From DATBLE01 sp963841405 (GTDB lineage: Bacteria > Actinomycetota > Thermoleophilia > Gaiellales > Gaiellaceae), in NCBI GenBank assembly GCA_963841405.1, contig CAWJCM010000002.1:248001-312000 (forward strand): a stretch of DNA of 64,000 nt. The letters run 5' to 3'. Position numbers and translations under genes: made by a program. Below the pieces are notes generated by a model. The model saw only the letters and a list, made by a program, of their open reading frames with translations, had not been told where the DNA came from and did no database searches. Below, one piece after another: positions 51,560 through 60,449 of the stretch; the first letter of the stretch is position 1, and each line of letters starts with the position of its first letter.

Positions 51560-51617
51560 GGTCCAATTATCGCCGAGCGAAAAGCCGTCCGTGATCATGC
51601 AACCGCTGGACGACGAT

Positions 51618-52145
51618 CTACTCCTGTTCCCCGACGCGCGGCAGAGCGGCCAGCGCCAGCTCGACCACCTCGGAGGGACTCTTCTCGCCGGTCACGAGCT
51701 CGATCGGATGCAGCGACCGGAAGAGCGCGTCGCGCTCCTCGGCCTGCTCGGCCAGCAGATTTCTCGGCGACCGCCCGAAGCGCGGCCGGTGGCACTGACG
51801 GTCGAAGCGGTCGGCGAGCACGTCGGGAGCAGCCTTCAGCCAGATCGTCCTGACGCCGGGCGCGGCCACCGCCGCCCGGCAGGCGGGATCGTCGATCGTG
51901 CTCGCTGCGGCTGCGATCACGCTCGGCTCCGGCGCCTCGAGAGCACGCAGCAGGTGTCGAGCCTCGAGCTCGTGCATCTCCTCCACTCCGAGCTCGACGG
52001 CGAGGGCCTGCACGGTCGATCCGTGCTCGCGCTCGATGGTCGCGTCGCTGTCGGAGAACGGCAGGCCCAGCGCAGCCGCCAGCACGCGGCCCACGGTCGT
52101 CTTCCCGCTCCCCATCAGGCCGACCAGCACGACGTGGCGAACCAT
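51618..52145 (-). CDS. Shikimate-kinase-like P-loop kinase
   Basis: 175 residues from ATG 52145. VGLMGSGKTTVGRVLAAALG is the shikimate-kinase-type Walker A, FSDSDATIE the substrate Asp, and RPRFGRSPRN a lid region. Two hallmarks of true AroK are missing: the Arg in the FRE motif (here MHELEA) and the GGG loop (here IAAAASTI). It may phosphorylate another small molecule. No other aromatic genes are nearby. Confidence 0.7.
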   Translation of the reverse strand: MVRHVVLVGLMGSGKTTVGRVLAAALGLPFSDSDATIEREHGSTVQALAVELGVEEMHELEARHLLRALEAPEPSVIAAAASTIDDPACRAAVAAPGVRTIWLKAAPDVLADRFDRQCHRPRFGRSPRNLLAEQAEERDALFRSLHPIELVTGEKSPSEVVELALAALPRVGEQE

Positions 52146-52187
52146 GCCTCTACTCTTGCGGAAAGCCGAGTGACAGGAGGCGGACGC

Positions 52188-52430
52188 ATGGACGACGGGA
52201 AGATCCACGGAACGATCGAGGAACTGGTCGCGGAGGAGCACGAGCTCTGGGAGCGTGAGGCGGCCGGGAACGCGACCGACGACGATCGGCGGCGGCTCGA
52301 GGACCTCAAGATCTCCCTCGACCAGTGCTGGGATCTGCTGCGCCAGCGGCGGGCACTCCGCGAGGCCGGGCTCGACCCGGAAGCGGCGCAGGCGAGGCCC
52401 GAGGATGTGGTCGAGCACTACCGGCAGTAG
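52188..52430 (+). CDS. DUF2630 protein
   Basis: 80 residues from ATG 52188, with AGGAGG eight bases upstream. All-helical, charged: IEELVAEEHELWEREAAG and LDQCWDLLRQRRALREAG. This is the pattern of DUF2630, a small actinobacterial protein of unknown role. Confidence 0.82.
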   Translation: MDDGKIHGTIEELVAEEHELWEREAAGNATDDDRRRLEDLKISLDQCWDLLRQRRALREAGLDPEAAQARPEDVVEHYRQ

Positions 52431-52468
52431 GGTGGCGCGCTGACCCCCCGTCTACACTGATTCGGGGT

Positions 52469-54100
52469 TTGCTGGGCTGGGTCGGAACTCGAGGGCGGTT
52501 GCTGCGTCTTGCGCTCTTCGGCGCCGGGGCTCTGCTCGCCCCGACGGCCCGCGGCGCCCTGCGGCGGCCGCTGCTCTCCGGGGTCAGGCTCTCAACGCAG
52601 CAGCCCTACCTCGGAGACGGCGCCTCGCTCGCGACGCTCGGGATCGCGCCGGGACGCGACAGCGCGCAGGTTCGGTTCGTACTCAGCCGGCGCGCGCGCG
52701 TCACGCTCGAGACGTTCGTCACCGGGCAGGGTGCCGCCGCCGAGCAGCTCGCGACCGATGCGGCCCAGCAGGCCGTCGGCACGCGGACGGTCTCGCTCGG
52801 GGCAGGCCCGCACACGCTCGACTGGGTGCCGGACACGACCCTGAAGCCGCGGACGTATCTGCTCACGTTGCGGGTCGAGGACCAGACCGGCGTCCAGGCT
52901 GCGGAGCGCGCCGTTGTCCGCGTGCTGGGCGTCGACGCCGGCTTCCGGACGCTCGGAGCCGCGCCCGGCGACAACGCGCTGCTGACCGTGCGGACCGACG
53001 CGCAACAGCTCTCCGTCCAGGTCTTCCACTGCGGCCCCGAGGACGAGCCGACGAATTCGAACGACGTGATGAACGGCGTGCCGGTAACCAGCAAGATCCC
53101 GATGAACTGGTCGCGGAACATCGACCGGCCGGCCACGATCAGGCTCCGGATCGGCGACTGGCCGAGCGGCATGTACGCGGCCCGGCTCGAGGCCGACGAC
53201 GGTCGGATCGGGTTCGCGCCGCTCGTGGTCAGGCCCGTGGCGGCGAGGCATCGGGTCGCAGTCGTGATGCCGACGAGTACCTGGCAGGCGTACAACTTCT
53301 ACGACGCCGACGGCGACGGATGGGGCGACACGTGGTACGCACGCTGGAAGACCGTCAGCGTCGACCCCACCCGACCCCACGCGAACCGCGGCGTCCCTTT
53401 CCGGTTCCGCAGCTACGACCTGCAGTTCCTGCGCTGGCTCGCCTCCACCGGCCGCAAGGTCGACTTCTACGCCGACGAGGACGTCGAGCGGTTCGCCTCT
53501 CCGGTCGCGCTCCGCGCAGCCTACGACCTGCTGGTCTTCCCGGGGCACAGCGAGTACGTGTCCACGCGGCTGTTCGATCTGGTCTCCGGCTACCGCGATG
53601 CCGGCGGCAACCTGATGTTCCTCTCTGCGAACAACTTCTTCCGCCGCGTCGACCGTCTCGAAGAAGCGATGATGCTGGTCGACGAGTGGCGCTCTCTCGG
53701 CCGGCCTGAGGCGGCGCTGTGCGGGGTGCAGTACCTGGCGAGCGACCGGGGCCAGCGCCACGGCGCGTTCGTCGTCGAGGGCGCGGACGCGGCGCCGTGG
53801 GCATTCGACGGCACCGGTCTGGAGCAGGGCGACGAGTTCGGCGTCTACGGGATCGAGATCGACGCCCGCGCGTGGAGCTCGCCCAGGCAGACCCAGGTGC
53901 TGGCCAGGATCCCCGACCTGTTCGGCATCGGCCGCTCGGCTGAGATGACCTACTACGAGCACGAGAGCGGCGCGCGGGTCTTCTCGGCCGGCGCACTGAA
54001 CTTCGGCGGGCAGATTCTGCTGTGGCCGGAGGCGACCCGACTCGTCGAGAATGTCTGGGCGCGACTCGGTGGCCCTCCGGCGGAGACGAGCAGCCCGTAG
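52469..54100 (+). CDS. Protein with an N,N-dimethylformamidase-beta-like domain
   Basis: About 543 residues from TTG 52469; the exact start is uncertain and no ribosome binding site is clear. The N-terminus has a hydrophobic segment (LLRLALFGAGALLAPTARGA), probably an export signal. The first half has beta-sandwich repeats (ARVTLETFVTGQ, TYLLTLRVEDQTGV). The second half, AVVMPTSTWQAYNFYDADGD, DLLVFPGHSEYVST and GNLMFLSANNFFRRV, matches the large-subunit C-terminal domain of dimethylformamidase, a glutamine-amidotransferase-like fold. The true substrate is unknown. Confidence 0.72.
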   Translation: MLGWVGTRGRLLRLALFGAGALLAPTARGALRRPLLSGVRLSTQQPYLGDGASLATLGIAPGRDSAQVRFVLSRRARVTLETFVTGQGAAAEQLATDAAQQAVGTRTVSLGAGPHTLDWVPDTTLKPRTYLLTLRVEDQTGVQAAERAVVRVLGVDAGFRTLGAAPGDNALLTVRTDAQQLSVQVFHCGPEDEPTNSNDVMNGVPVTSKIPMNWSRNIDRPATIRLRIGDWPSGMYAARLEADDGRIGFAPLVVRPVAARHRVAVVMPTSTWQAYNFYDADGDGWGDTWYARWKTVSVDPTRPHANRGVPFRFRSYDLQFLRWLASTGRKVDFYADEDVERFASPVALRAAYDLLVFPGHSEYVSTRLFDLVSGYRDAGGNLMFLSANNFFRRVDRLEEAMMLVDEWRSLGRPEAALCGVQYLASDRGQRHGAFVVEGADAAPWAFDGTGLEQGDEFGVYGIEIDARAWSSPRQTQVLARIPDLFGIGRSAEMTYYEHESGARVFSAGALNFGGQILLWPEATRLVENVWARLGGPPAETSSP

Positions 54101-54115
54101 CCAGTTTGAAAGCGG

Positions 54116-54280
54116 CTATCGGTTCAGGGCGTCCTTCGCCTGGTCCGAGACCTTGTCGACGGCACGCTTCGCGGTTCCTGCGGCCTTGTCGACCTTGCCC
54201 TCGCGCTTGAGCTTCTCGTCGTCCGACAACTCGCCGGCCGCCCGCTTGACGCGTCCCTTGGCCTCGTCTGCGTTGGTCAT
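54116..54280 (-). CDS. CsbD-like stress protein
   Basis: 54 residues from ATG 54280, with GAGGAGGG upstream. NADEAKGRVKRAAGELSDDE and KVDKAAGTAKRAVDKVSDQA are the charged, Lys/Ala-rich pattern of CsbD proteins, induced in stationary phase or osmotic stress in Bacillus. The function is unknown. Confidence 0.85.
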   Translation of the reverse strand: MTNADEAKGRVKRAAGELSDDEKLKREGKVDKAAGTAKRAVDKVSDQAKDALNR

Positions 54281-54455
54281 GATCCCTCCTCTGTCGACGA
54301 TGCGGAATCGCTCCGTCATCGCTACCCCGGGCGCGAAGCGCGAAACGGCGCGATGACCAGGCGCGGGAGGCTGATCCAACCGATCAGGGGGCCGGACATG
54401 CGTATGCTTGACATCCGGCGCGTCTGCGTCGCACGGCGTTCAACCAGGAGCGGCC

Positions 54456-55850
54456 ATGACAGACACCCAACGGCGAACGCCGGCCCGGCGTAGCCCGACT
54501 CTCTCGATCGCACCGCTGTTCGCGAGCGAGACGGACGCCGTTCCCCGGCACGAGTTGCCGGCGGGTGAGATGGCGCCCGATGTCGCGTACCAGGTCATCC
54601 ACGACGAGCTGATGCTCGACGGGAATGCCCGCATGAACGTCGCGACCTTCGTCAGCACCTGGATGGAGCCGCAGGCGGAAAGGCTGATGGCCGAGTGCTC
54701 CGACAAGAACATGATCGACAAGGACGAGTACCCCCAGACCGCCGAGATCGAGCGGCGGTGCGTCAACATCCTCGCCAGCCTCTGGCAGGCCCCGGCCGCG
54801 GCCGGAGATGCCGCAGGGTGCTCGACGACGGGCTCGAGCGAAGCGGCGATGCTGGGCGGCCTCGCGCTCAAGCGCCGCTGGCAGAAGCGACGCGCCGCCG
54901 AGGGTAAGCCTGCCGATCGGCCCAACCTGGTGATGGGCATCAACGTCCAGGTCTGCTGGGAGAAGTTCGCAAACTACTGGGACGTGGAGATGCGTCTCGT
55001 CCCTATGGAGGGCAACCGCTTCCACCTGTCCGCCGAGGAGGCCGTCGAGCTCTGCGACGAGAACACGATCGGCGTCGTCGCCATCCTCGGCTCCACGTTC
55101 GACGGCTCCTACGAGCCGGTCGAGGAGATCTGCGCCGCGCTCGACCGGTTCGAGTCCGACACCGGTCTCGACGTCCCCGTGCACGTCGACGGAGCATCCG
55201 GAGCGATGATCGCCCCATTCCTCGACCCCGGGCTCGTCTGGGACTTTCGGCTCCCGCGCGTGGCCTCGATCAACACGTCGGGTCACAAGTACGGGCTCGT
55301 CTACCCGGGCGTCGGCTGGATCGTCTGGCGTGACGCCGACGCGTTGCCCGACGATCTGATCTTCTGGGTCAACTACCTCGGCGACAACATGCCGACCTTC
55401 GCGCTCAACTTCTCGCGGCCGGGCGCGCAGGTGATCGCCCAGTACTACAACTTCCTGCGGCTCGGATACGCGGGATACCGCGAGGTGCAGGGTTACGCGC
55501 GCGACGTCGCTACGCGGCTCTCGGCCGAGATCGCGAAGCTGGGGCCGTTCCGGCTGCTGACCCACGGCGATGAGTTGCCCGTGTTCGCGTTCGCCCTGGA
55601 CGACGAGATCGAGAACTACACGGTGTTCGACGTGTCGAACGCGCTCCGGGAGCGCGGCTGGCAGGTGCCGGCGTACACGTTCCCCGAGAACCGGACCGAC
55701 CTCGCCGCGCTGCGCGTGGTCGTGCGGCGGGGCTTCAGCCACGACCTGGCCGACATGCTGATCGCGGACCTCGAGCGCCAGCTTCCGAGGCTGGAACAGC
55801 AGCCGGCGCCGGTGCACGACTCGGCGTCCGGAACCGCTTTCCGCCACTGA
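54456..55850 (+). CDS. gadB: Glutamate decarboxylase
   Basis: 464 residues from ATG 54456, preceded by AGGAG. It is PLP-dependent: FVSTWMEPQAERLM and GCSTTGSSEAAMLGGLALKR in the N-terminal half, VHVDGASGAMIAPF with the cofactor Asp, and the Schiff-base Lys in SINTSGHKYGLVYPG (about 270-284). It makes GABA and CO2 from glutamate and consumes a proton, an acid-stress system. The gene after it, 11 bp away, encodes a class II glutamine amidotransferase. Confidence 0.95.
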   Translation: MTDTQRRTPARRSPTLSIAPLFASETDAVPRHELPAGEMAPDVAYQVIHDELMLDGNARMNVATFVSTWMEPQAERLMAECSDKNMIDKDEYPQTAEIERRCVNILASLWQAPAAAGDAAGCSTTGSSEAAMLGGLALKRRWQKRRAAEGKPADRPNLVMGINVQVCWEKFANYWDVEMRLVPMEGNRFHLSAEEAVELCDENTIGVVAILGSTFDGSYEPVEEICAALDRFESDTGLDVPVHVDGASGAMIAPFLDPGLVWDFRLPRVASINTSGHKYGLVYPGVGWIVWRDADALPDDLIFWVNYLGDNMPTFALNFSRPGAQVIAQYYNFLRLGYAGYREVQGYARDVATRLSAEIAKLGPFRLLTHGDELPVFAFALDDEIENYTVFDVSNALRERGWQVPAYTFPENRTDLAALRVVVRRGFSHDLADMLIADLERQLPRLEQQPAPVHDSASGTAFRH

Positions 55851-55861
55851 CAGGAGAAACG

Positions 55862-56723
55862 ATGTGCCGCTGGCTCGCATACTCCGGGTCCCCGCTCCTG
55901 ATCGAGGACATCCTCTACAAAGCCGGCACACTCGCTGATTGCGCAGAGCCTTCACTCCACGCTCGGCGCCGAGACGACCAACGGCGACGGCTTCGGGATC
56001 GGCTGGTACGGGGCCGGCGACGCACCGGGCGTCTTCCGCTCGATTGAGCCGGCCTGGAACGACCGCAACCTCCGCGAGCTGTCGGGTCACAACACCTCGC
56101 CGGTCCTGTTCGCCCACATCCGGGCCTCCTCCGGGTCGGCCATCCAGCAGACCAACTGCCATCCGTTCCGCCACGGCCGCTGGCTCTGGATGCACAACGG
56201 GGTCATCCGCGATTTCGCCCAGGTCAAGCGTGACCTCGTCCTCGCAGTCGACCCGTCGCTCTACCCGCAGATCGAGGGCTCGACCGATTCCGAGGTCTTC
56301 TTCTTCCTCGCATTCACGCTCGGGCTCGAGGACGACCCGCCCGGCTCGGTCGCGCGCGCGGTCGGCCTGATCGAAGAGACCGGGCGCCGGCACGGCGTCG
56401 AGCACCCGATCCAGATGACGGTGGCGACCACGGATGGGAAGAGCGTGTGGGCGTTCCGCTATTCCAGCGAGCGCGACTCGCGGTCGCTCTTCTACTCGAC
56501 CGACGTGCCGGCGCTGCGGAAGGCGCATCCGGACCTCGCGGTGCTCGAGCGGCTGAGCGACGAGTCCCGCCTCGTCGTGTCAGAACCGCTGCGCGATCTT
56601 CCGGGCGCCTGGAACACGGTTCCCGAGTCGAGCTACGGAGTCATCCAGGACGGCGCCGACGAGCTGCACCCGTTCACGCCGCAGGCTCCGGCGAGGTCGA
56701 CCGCGGTCGCGGGCTCGGCCTGA
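55862..56723 (+). pseudogene. Class II glutamine amidotransferase with a one-base frameshift
   Basis: The protein begins MCRWLAYSGSPLLIEDILYK, with the N-terminal Cys nucleophile (Cys2). The frame then breaks in the run AAA at 55919-55921: removing one A restores LYKPAHSLIAQSLHSTLGAE and TTNGDGFGIGWYG, followed by RASSGSAIQQTNCHPFRHGR and WMHNGVIRDF. The corrected protein has 286 residues, a stand-alone Ntn amidohydrolase as in EgtC- or YafJ-like proteins. It probably forms a unit with gadB. An extra A in a homopolymer is a classic sequencing error. Confidence 0.8.
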
Positions 56724-56758
56724 GCAAGCGTTCGCGCGGAGGCGGAGTTCTCGCTCGA

Positions 56759-56829
56759 GCTGGGGAAGGGGCTCGAACCCTCGATCTCGGCTTGGGAGAC
56801 CAGTCCTGCTTCAACTCGGGTGGGCGAGC
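56759..56829 (-). other. Degenerate tRNA-Gly-like sequence
   Basis: On the minus strand, anticodon-loop-like CTCCCAA, T arm GAGGG-TTCGAGC-CCCTT and 3' CCCCAGC resemble a tRNA-Gly(CCC). The 5' acceptor and D arm do not fold, so it looks like a decayed copy 48 bases beyond the intact tRNA-Gly. Confidence 0.35.
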
Positions 56830-56847
56830 GAGAGAGCAGAAAGACAG

Positions 56848-56871
56848 AAAGACCCTGTTTCCAGGGTCTTT
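56848..56871 (-). terminator. Hairpin terminator of tRNA-Gly
   Basis: AAAGACCCTG (56848-56857) and CAGGGTCTTT (56862-56871) form a 10-bp perfect stem with a 4-base loop, followed on the minus strand by CTGTCTTTC. It begins 6 bases beyond the tRNA 3' end. Confidence 0.75.
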
Positions 56872-56876
56872 CTCTG

Positions 56877-56949
56877 AGCGGGGGACGGGGTTCGAACCCG
56901 CGACCCTCAGCTTGGGAAGCTGATGCTCTACCAACTGAGCTACCCCCGC
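56877..56949 (-). tRNA. tRNA-Gly (anticodon CCC)
   Basis: 73 bases with full cloverleaf: acceptor GCGGGGG/CCCCCGC, D arm GCTCAGTTGGTAGAGC, anticodon stem TCAGC/GCTGA with loop TTCCCAA (anticodon CCC, reads GGG), T arm GCGGG-TTCGAAC-CCCGT, discriminator T. CCA is not encoded. Confidence 0.96.
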
Positions 56950-57159
56950 GGGCGCTGAAAGGATAGCGGCCCGGCGCTCGCCGATCCCGAGCTTGACGGG
57001 ACGGCGGGGAGACGCGGGAGAGCAGCCGGGCGCCTTGCCATGCGCGGGGGCGTGCGAAGACGACGACTGTCAATGGCGCGCGCCATCGGCCCGCTCGGGA
57101 GGAACACCCCCTTCGGACCCGGGATACTTCAGGTGACCCGACCAGACGGAGGAGGAACG

Positions 57160-58182
57160 ATGGGACATAACCTCGAGGAGACGGCCCGAGCGCTCGTTGC
57201 GGCGGGCAAGGGCATCCTCGCCGCCGACGAGAGCGACGGGACGATCAAGAAGCGCTTCGACTCGATCGGGATCGAGTCGACCGAGGACAACCGGCGCGCC
57301 TACCGCGACATGCTCTTCACCACGGAGGGCGCGGCCGACCACATCAGCGGCGTGATCCTCTACGACGAGACGATCCGCCAGTCGGCGCTCGACGGCACGC
57401 CGTTTCCCAAGCTGCTCGAGAGCCAGGGCGTGATCCCTGGGATCAAGGTCGACAAGGGTGCGAAGGACCTCGCCCACGCGCCCGGCGAGAAGATCACCGA
57501 CGGACTGGACGGGCTGCGCGAGCGCCTGGCCGAGTACGTCTCGCTCGGCGCGCGCTTCACCAAGTGGCGCGCCGTGATCACGATCGGCGCCGGCATCCCG
57601 AGCGAGTACTGCCTGTGGACCAATGCTCACGCGCTGGCCAGGTACGCGGCGCTCAGCCAGGAGGGCGGGCTCGTTCCGATCGTCGAGCCCGAGGTGCTGA
57701 TGGACGGCGACCACACGATCGAGACCAGCTTCGACGTCACCTCGAGGACGCTGCACGCGGTCTTCACCGAGTTGCGCGACCAGCGTGTGCATTTCGAGCA
57801 GATGCTGCTGAAGCCGAACATGGTGCTGACGGGTTACGACGCGTCCGGCCGCGCAGGCGTCCAGGAGGTCGCCGAGCAGACCATTCGCTGCTTCCGCCGG
57901 CACGTCCCGGCCGCGGTGCCGGGGATCGTCTTCCTCTCCGGGGGCCAGACCGACGAGGACGCGACCGCGCACCTCAACGCGATGAACGCTATCGGCCCGC
58001 ACCCGTGGGAGCTGTCGTTCTCGTACGGACGCGCGCTGCAGGCGCCGGCGTTGAAGGCCTGGTCGGGAGATAATGCGAACGTCGCGTCGGGGCAGGCGGC
58101 CTACCTGCACCGCGCGAAGATGAACGGGCTCGCCCGGTCGGGCTCGTACTCGCCGGACATGGAGACGAAAGTCGCCGCGTAG
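57160..58182 (+). CDS. fba: Class I fructose-bisphosphate aldolase
   Basis: 340 residues from ATG 57160, with GGAGGA four bases upstream. It is the Schiff-base, metal-free type: GKGILAADESDGTIKKRF (about 17-34), FTKWRAVITIGAG and the active Lys in MLLKPNMVLTG; FLSGGQTDEDATAHLNAMN and the phosphate-binding tail follow. It cleaves fructose 1,6-bisphosphate to triose phosphates. Its partner glpX is the next host gene, beyond the insertion sequences. Confidence 0.95.
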   Translation: MGHNLEETARALVAAGKGILAADESDGTIKKRFDSIGIESTEDNRRAYRDMLFTTEGAADHISGVILYDETIRQSALDGTPFPKLLESQGVIPGIKVDKGAKDLAHAPGEKITDGLDGLRERLAEYVSLGARFTKWRAVITIGAGIPSEYCLWTNAHALARYAALSQEGGLVPIVEPEVLMDGDHTIETSFDVTSRTLHAVFTELRDQRVHFEQMLLKPNMVLTGYDASGRAGVQEVAEQTIRCFRRHVPAAVPGIVFLSGGQTDEDATAHLNAMNAIGPHPWELSFSYGRALQAPALKAWSGDNANVASGQAAYLHRAKMNGLARSGSYSPDMETKVAA

Positions 58183-58296
58183 CCGGGGCATCCTCTAGAC
58201 CGTATGGCGTAGACCCGGCGCCTCGCTCGTAAGTTGGCGCGGGTTGCCGTTCGGCGCTGGGCCGGCGGTAGAGCCGCAATTACGGGAGGCGCCGGT

Positions 58297-59368
58297 ATGG
58301 CTGAGGGTACGTGGGTCGGGTTGGATGTGCACGCGCGCAAGGTCGTGGCGGGTGTACTGGATGCAAGGTCGGGCGAGCTTCGGAGTCTGCGGGCGCCGAC
58401 GCTGCCGGCCGAGACGGTCGAGTGGCTGCGGCAGTTTCCGGCGCCGGTGCGCGTCGCCTACGAGGCGGGGCCGACCGGGTACGGGCTCGCGCGCGCCTGT
58501 GCCGCTGGCGGGATCGTGTGCACGGTGGCGGCGCCTTCGAAGATCCAGCGGGCGCCCGCCGACCGGGTCAAGACCGATCGCCGCGACGCCGAGCGGCTGG
58601 CGCGCCTGTTGCGGCTGGGCGAGCTGGTGGCGGTTCGCGTCCCGGAGCCGTACGAGGAGGCGGCCCGCGATCTCGTGCGGGCACGCGAGGACGCCCGCGG
58701 CGAGTTGATGCGCGCCCGGCATCGGCTCTCGAAGCTGCTTCTGCGGCACGGGCTGATCTACGACGCCTCGGCCTGGACGCTCGCCCACGACGCCTGGCTG
58801 CGCCGGCAGCGGTTCGACTCGCGGCCGCTGCAGCTCGCGCTCGAGGAATCGTACGCGGCCGCCGCGCAGGCGAAGGCGCGCCGCGACGCGCTCGATCAGG
58901 CAATCGCCGAGCTCGCCGCTGAGCCGCCGTTCGCCGAGATCGTCGGGCGACTCTGCTGCCTGCGCGGCGTCGGCACCCTGACGGCACTCGCGCTCACGGT
59001 CGAGCTCGGCGACTGGAGCCGCTTTCCGGCCGCAGGCGCTCGGCCCGTTTCTCGGGCTCACCCCGAGCGAGGACTCCAGTGGTGAGCGGCGCCGTCTCGG
59101 CTCGATCACCAAAACCGGCAACACCCACGCCCGCCGCCTGCTCGTCGAAGCAGCCTGGCATCAGCGGCGGCCGCTGCGCGAAAGCGCCACGCTCACGCGC
59201 CGACGGCAGGGACAGCCCGCCGCCGTCCGCGCGCGAGCCGACCGTAGCGCCCGCCGGCTTCACCAGCGCTGGCACGCGCTCGAACGTCGCGGCAAGCGGC
59301 GCACGATCGTCGCGGTCGCGGTCGCACGCGAGCTCGCCGGCCACTGCTGGGCACTCGCCACCATGTAG
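58297..59368 (+). pseudogene. IS110-family transposase, frameshifted
   Basis: From ATG 58297 the DEDD (RuvC-like) domain starts WVGLDVHARKVVAGVLDA, has VAYEAGPTGYGLARAC and KTDRRDAERLARLL, then a helical middle and CCLRGVGTLTALALTVELGD. Near 59040-59050 the frame changes; the continuation is FLGLTPSEDSSGERRRLGSI and TKTGNTHARRLLVEAAWHQR, the transposase_20 domain with the catalytic Ser (SSG), ending at TAG 59366-59368. The unbroken protein would have about 356 residues. Confidence 0.85.
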
Positions 59369-59474
59369 CCGCGCCTCCCCAACGGCTCGGCGAGGAGAGC
59401 GCAGCGGCGCAACGGCACGCGAGGAACGACCCGCGGTACAGCTATGAGCCGCCCGAACTGGGCGACGCTCGACT

Positions 59475-60449
59475 CTAGATGTCCTGCCCACACAGGTTCC
59501 ATACGCGGCTGATTGGTGGCCGGCCTCTGAGCGAGCTGTGCGGTCTGGCGGTGTTGTAGTGGTGCAGCCAGTGTGGCAGAGCGGCGGCGCGGTCTCGTGA
59601 GCTGCGGTAGCTGACGCCGTAGGCCCACTCGCGCGCCATTGTTTGGTGAAAGCGTTCGACTTTGCCGTTCGTGCGTGGCCGGTAGGGCTCGATCGTCAGG
59701 TGCTTGATCCCTTGCTCGCTGAGCAGGCTTCGGAACGCCCGGCTGCGCGTGTAGCACCAGGCGTTGTCCGTCATCAGCCGTTTGGCTTTGATTCCGTGCC
59801 GAGCGAAGAAGGCGAGCGCCCGCTCGGTGAAGGCGACGACGGTAACGGCGCGCTCGTCGGGCAACAGCTCGGCGTAGGCGAGCCGTGAGCGGTCGTCGAC
59901 GACCGCGTGTGCGAAGTCGTAGCCGACCCGCGTCTCCACGCTTCGACCGCGCAAGGATTGGGAGCGATTTCCGGTGACGCGGTGGCCGGGCCGCTCGAAG
60001 CGCGCGTAGCTCGAGGAGTCCATGTGTAGCAGGTCGCCCGGGCAGGGCCACTCGTAGCGGTTGGCCGGTCCCCGCGGTCGCTTCTCCGGCCGCGAACAAC
60101 CGTTGCGCTGCAACGTTTTCGAAACGGTCGAGTGCGGATGGCCGAGCTCACCCGCGAGCAAACGAGGGCCCCAGCCGGTGCGGCGGCGCTTCTCGCAGAT
60201 CCGCTCCTGCTCGGCCAGCGGGAGCATCCGCGGGCAACGATGCGGACGGCTCGAGCGGTCGTGCAAACACGCCAGCGACTCACGCTCTGCCCGGCTCGCC
60301 ACGCGCCACCTACGCGACCACTCACAAGCAGTCGCCGGCGAGACGCCATGGCGTCTCGCCGCTTCCCGAATCGAGCATCCAGCTTCAATCGCGCGCACCA
60401 GCGCGAAACGTCCCGACAGTCCGAGCTTGGCGTTACGGTGCAGCTGCAT
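59475..60449 (-). CDS. IS481-family DDE transposase
   Basis: 324 residues from ATG 60449, with AAAGGAGG upstream. An N-terminal helix-turn-helix (EAGCSIREAARRHGVSPAT) precedes the DDE core: first Asp in DLLHMDSSSYARF, second in LMTDNAWCYTRSRAF, Glu in TNGKVERFHQTMAREW. YNTARPHSSLRGRPPISR is the usual end. The stop TAG (59477-59475) lies in the duplicated target site, so the gene borrows its stop from the NCTAGN target. Confidence 0.93.
   Translation of the reverse strand: MQLHRNAKLGLSGRFALVRAIEAGCSIREAARRHGVSPATACEWSRRWRVASRAERESLACLHDRSSRPHRCPRMLPLAEQERICEKRRRTGWGPRLLAGELGHPHSTVSKTLQRNGCSRPEKRPRGPANRYEWPCPGDLLHMDSSSYARFERPGHRVTGNRSQSLRGRSVETRVGYDFAHAVVDDRSRLAYAELLPDERAVTVVAFTERALAFFARHGIKAKRLMTDNAWCYTRSRAFRSLLSEQGIKHLTIEPYRPRTNGKVERFHQTMAREWAYGVSYRSSRDRAAALPHWLHHYNTARPHSSLRGRPPISRVWNLCGQDI

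Noticed and set aside
54384..56528. A minus-strand open frame of over 700 codons opposite gadB and the amidotransferase
   Set aside because: It is antisense to clearly conserved proteins, has Arg/His-rich composition with no recognisable domain, and exists only because GC-rich codons lack stops on the other strand.
56950..57159. A small gene before the aldolase
   Set aside because: The frame upstream of ATG 57160 has no ribosome binding site and an Arg-rich composition; the aldolase start with GGAGGA is clear.
58194..58199. TCTAGA near the left side of the IS110-like element as part of the IS481 duplication
   Set aside because: It is not next to an IS481 end; the true pair is at 59474 and 60544. 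It is only another NCTAGN site.
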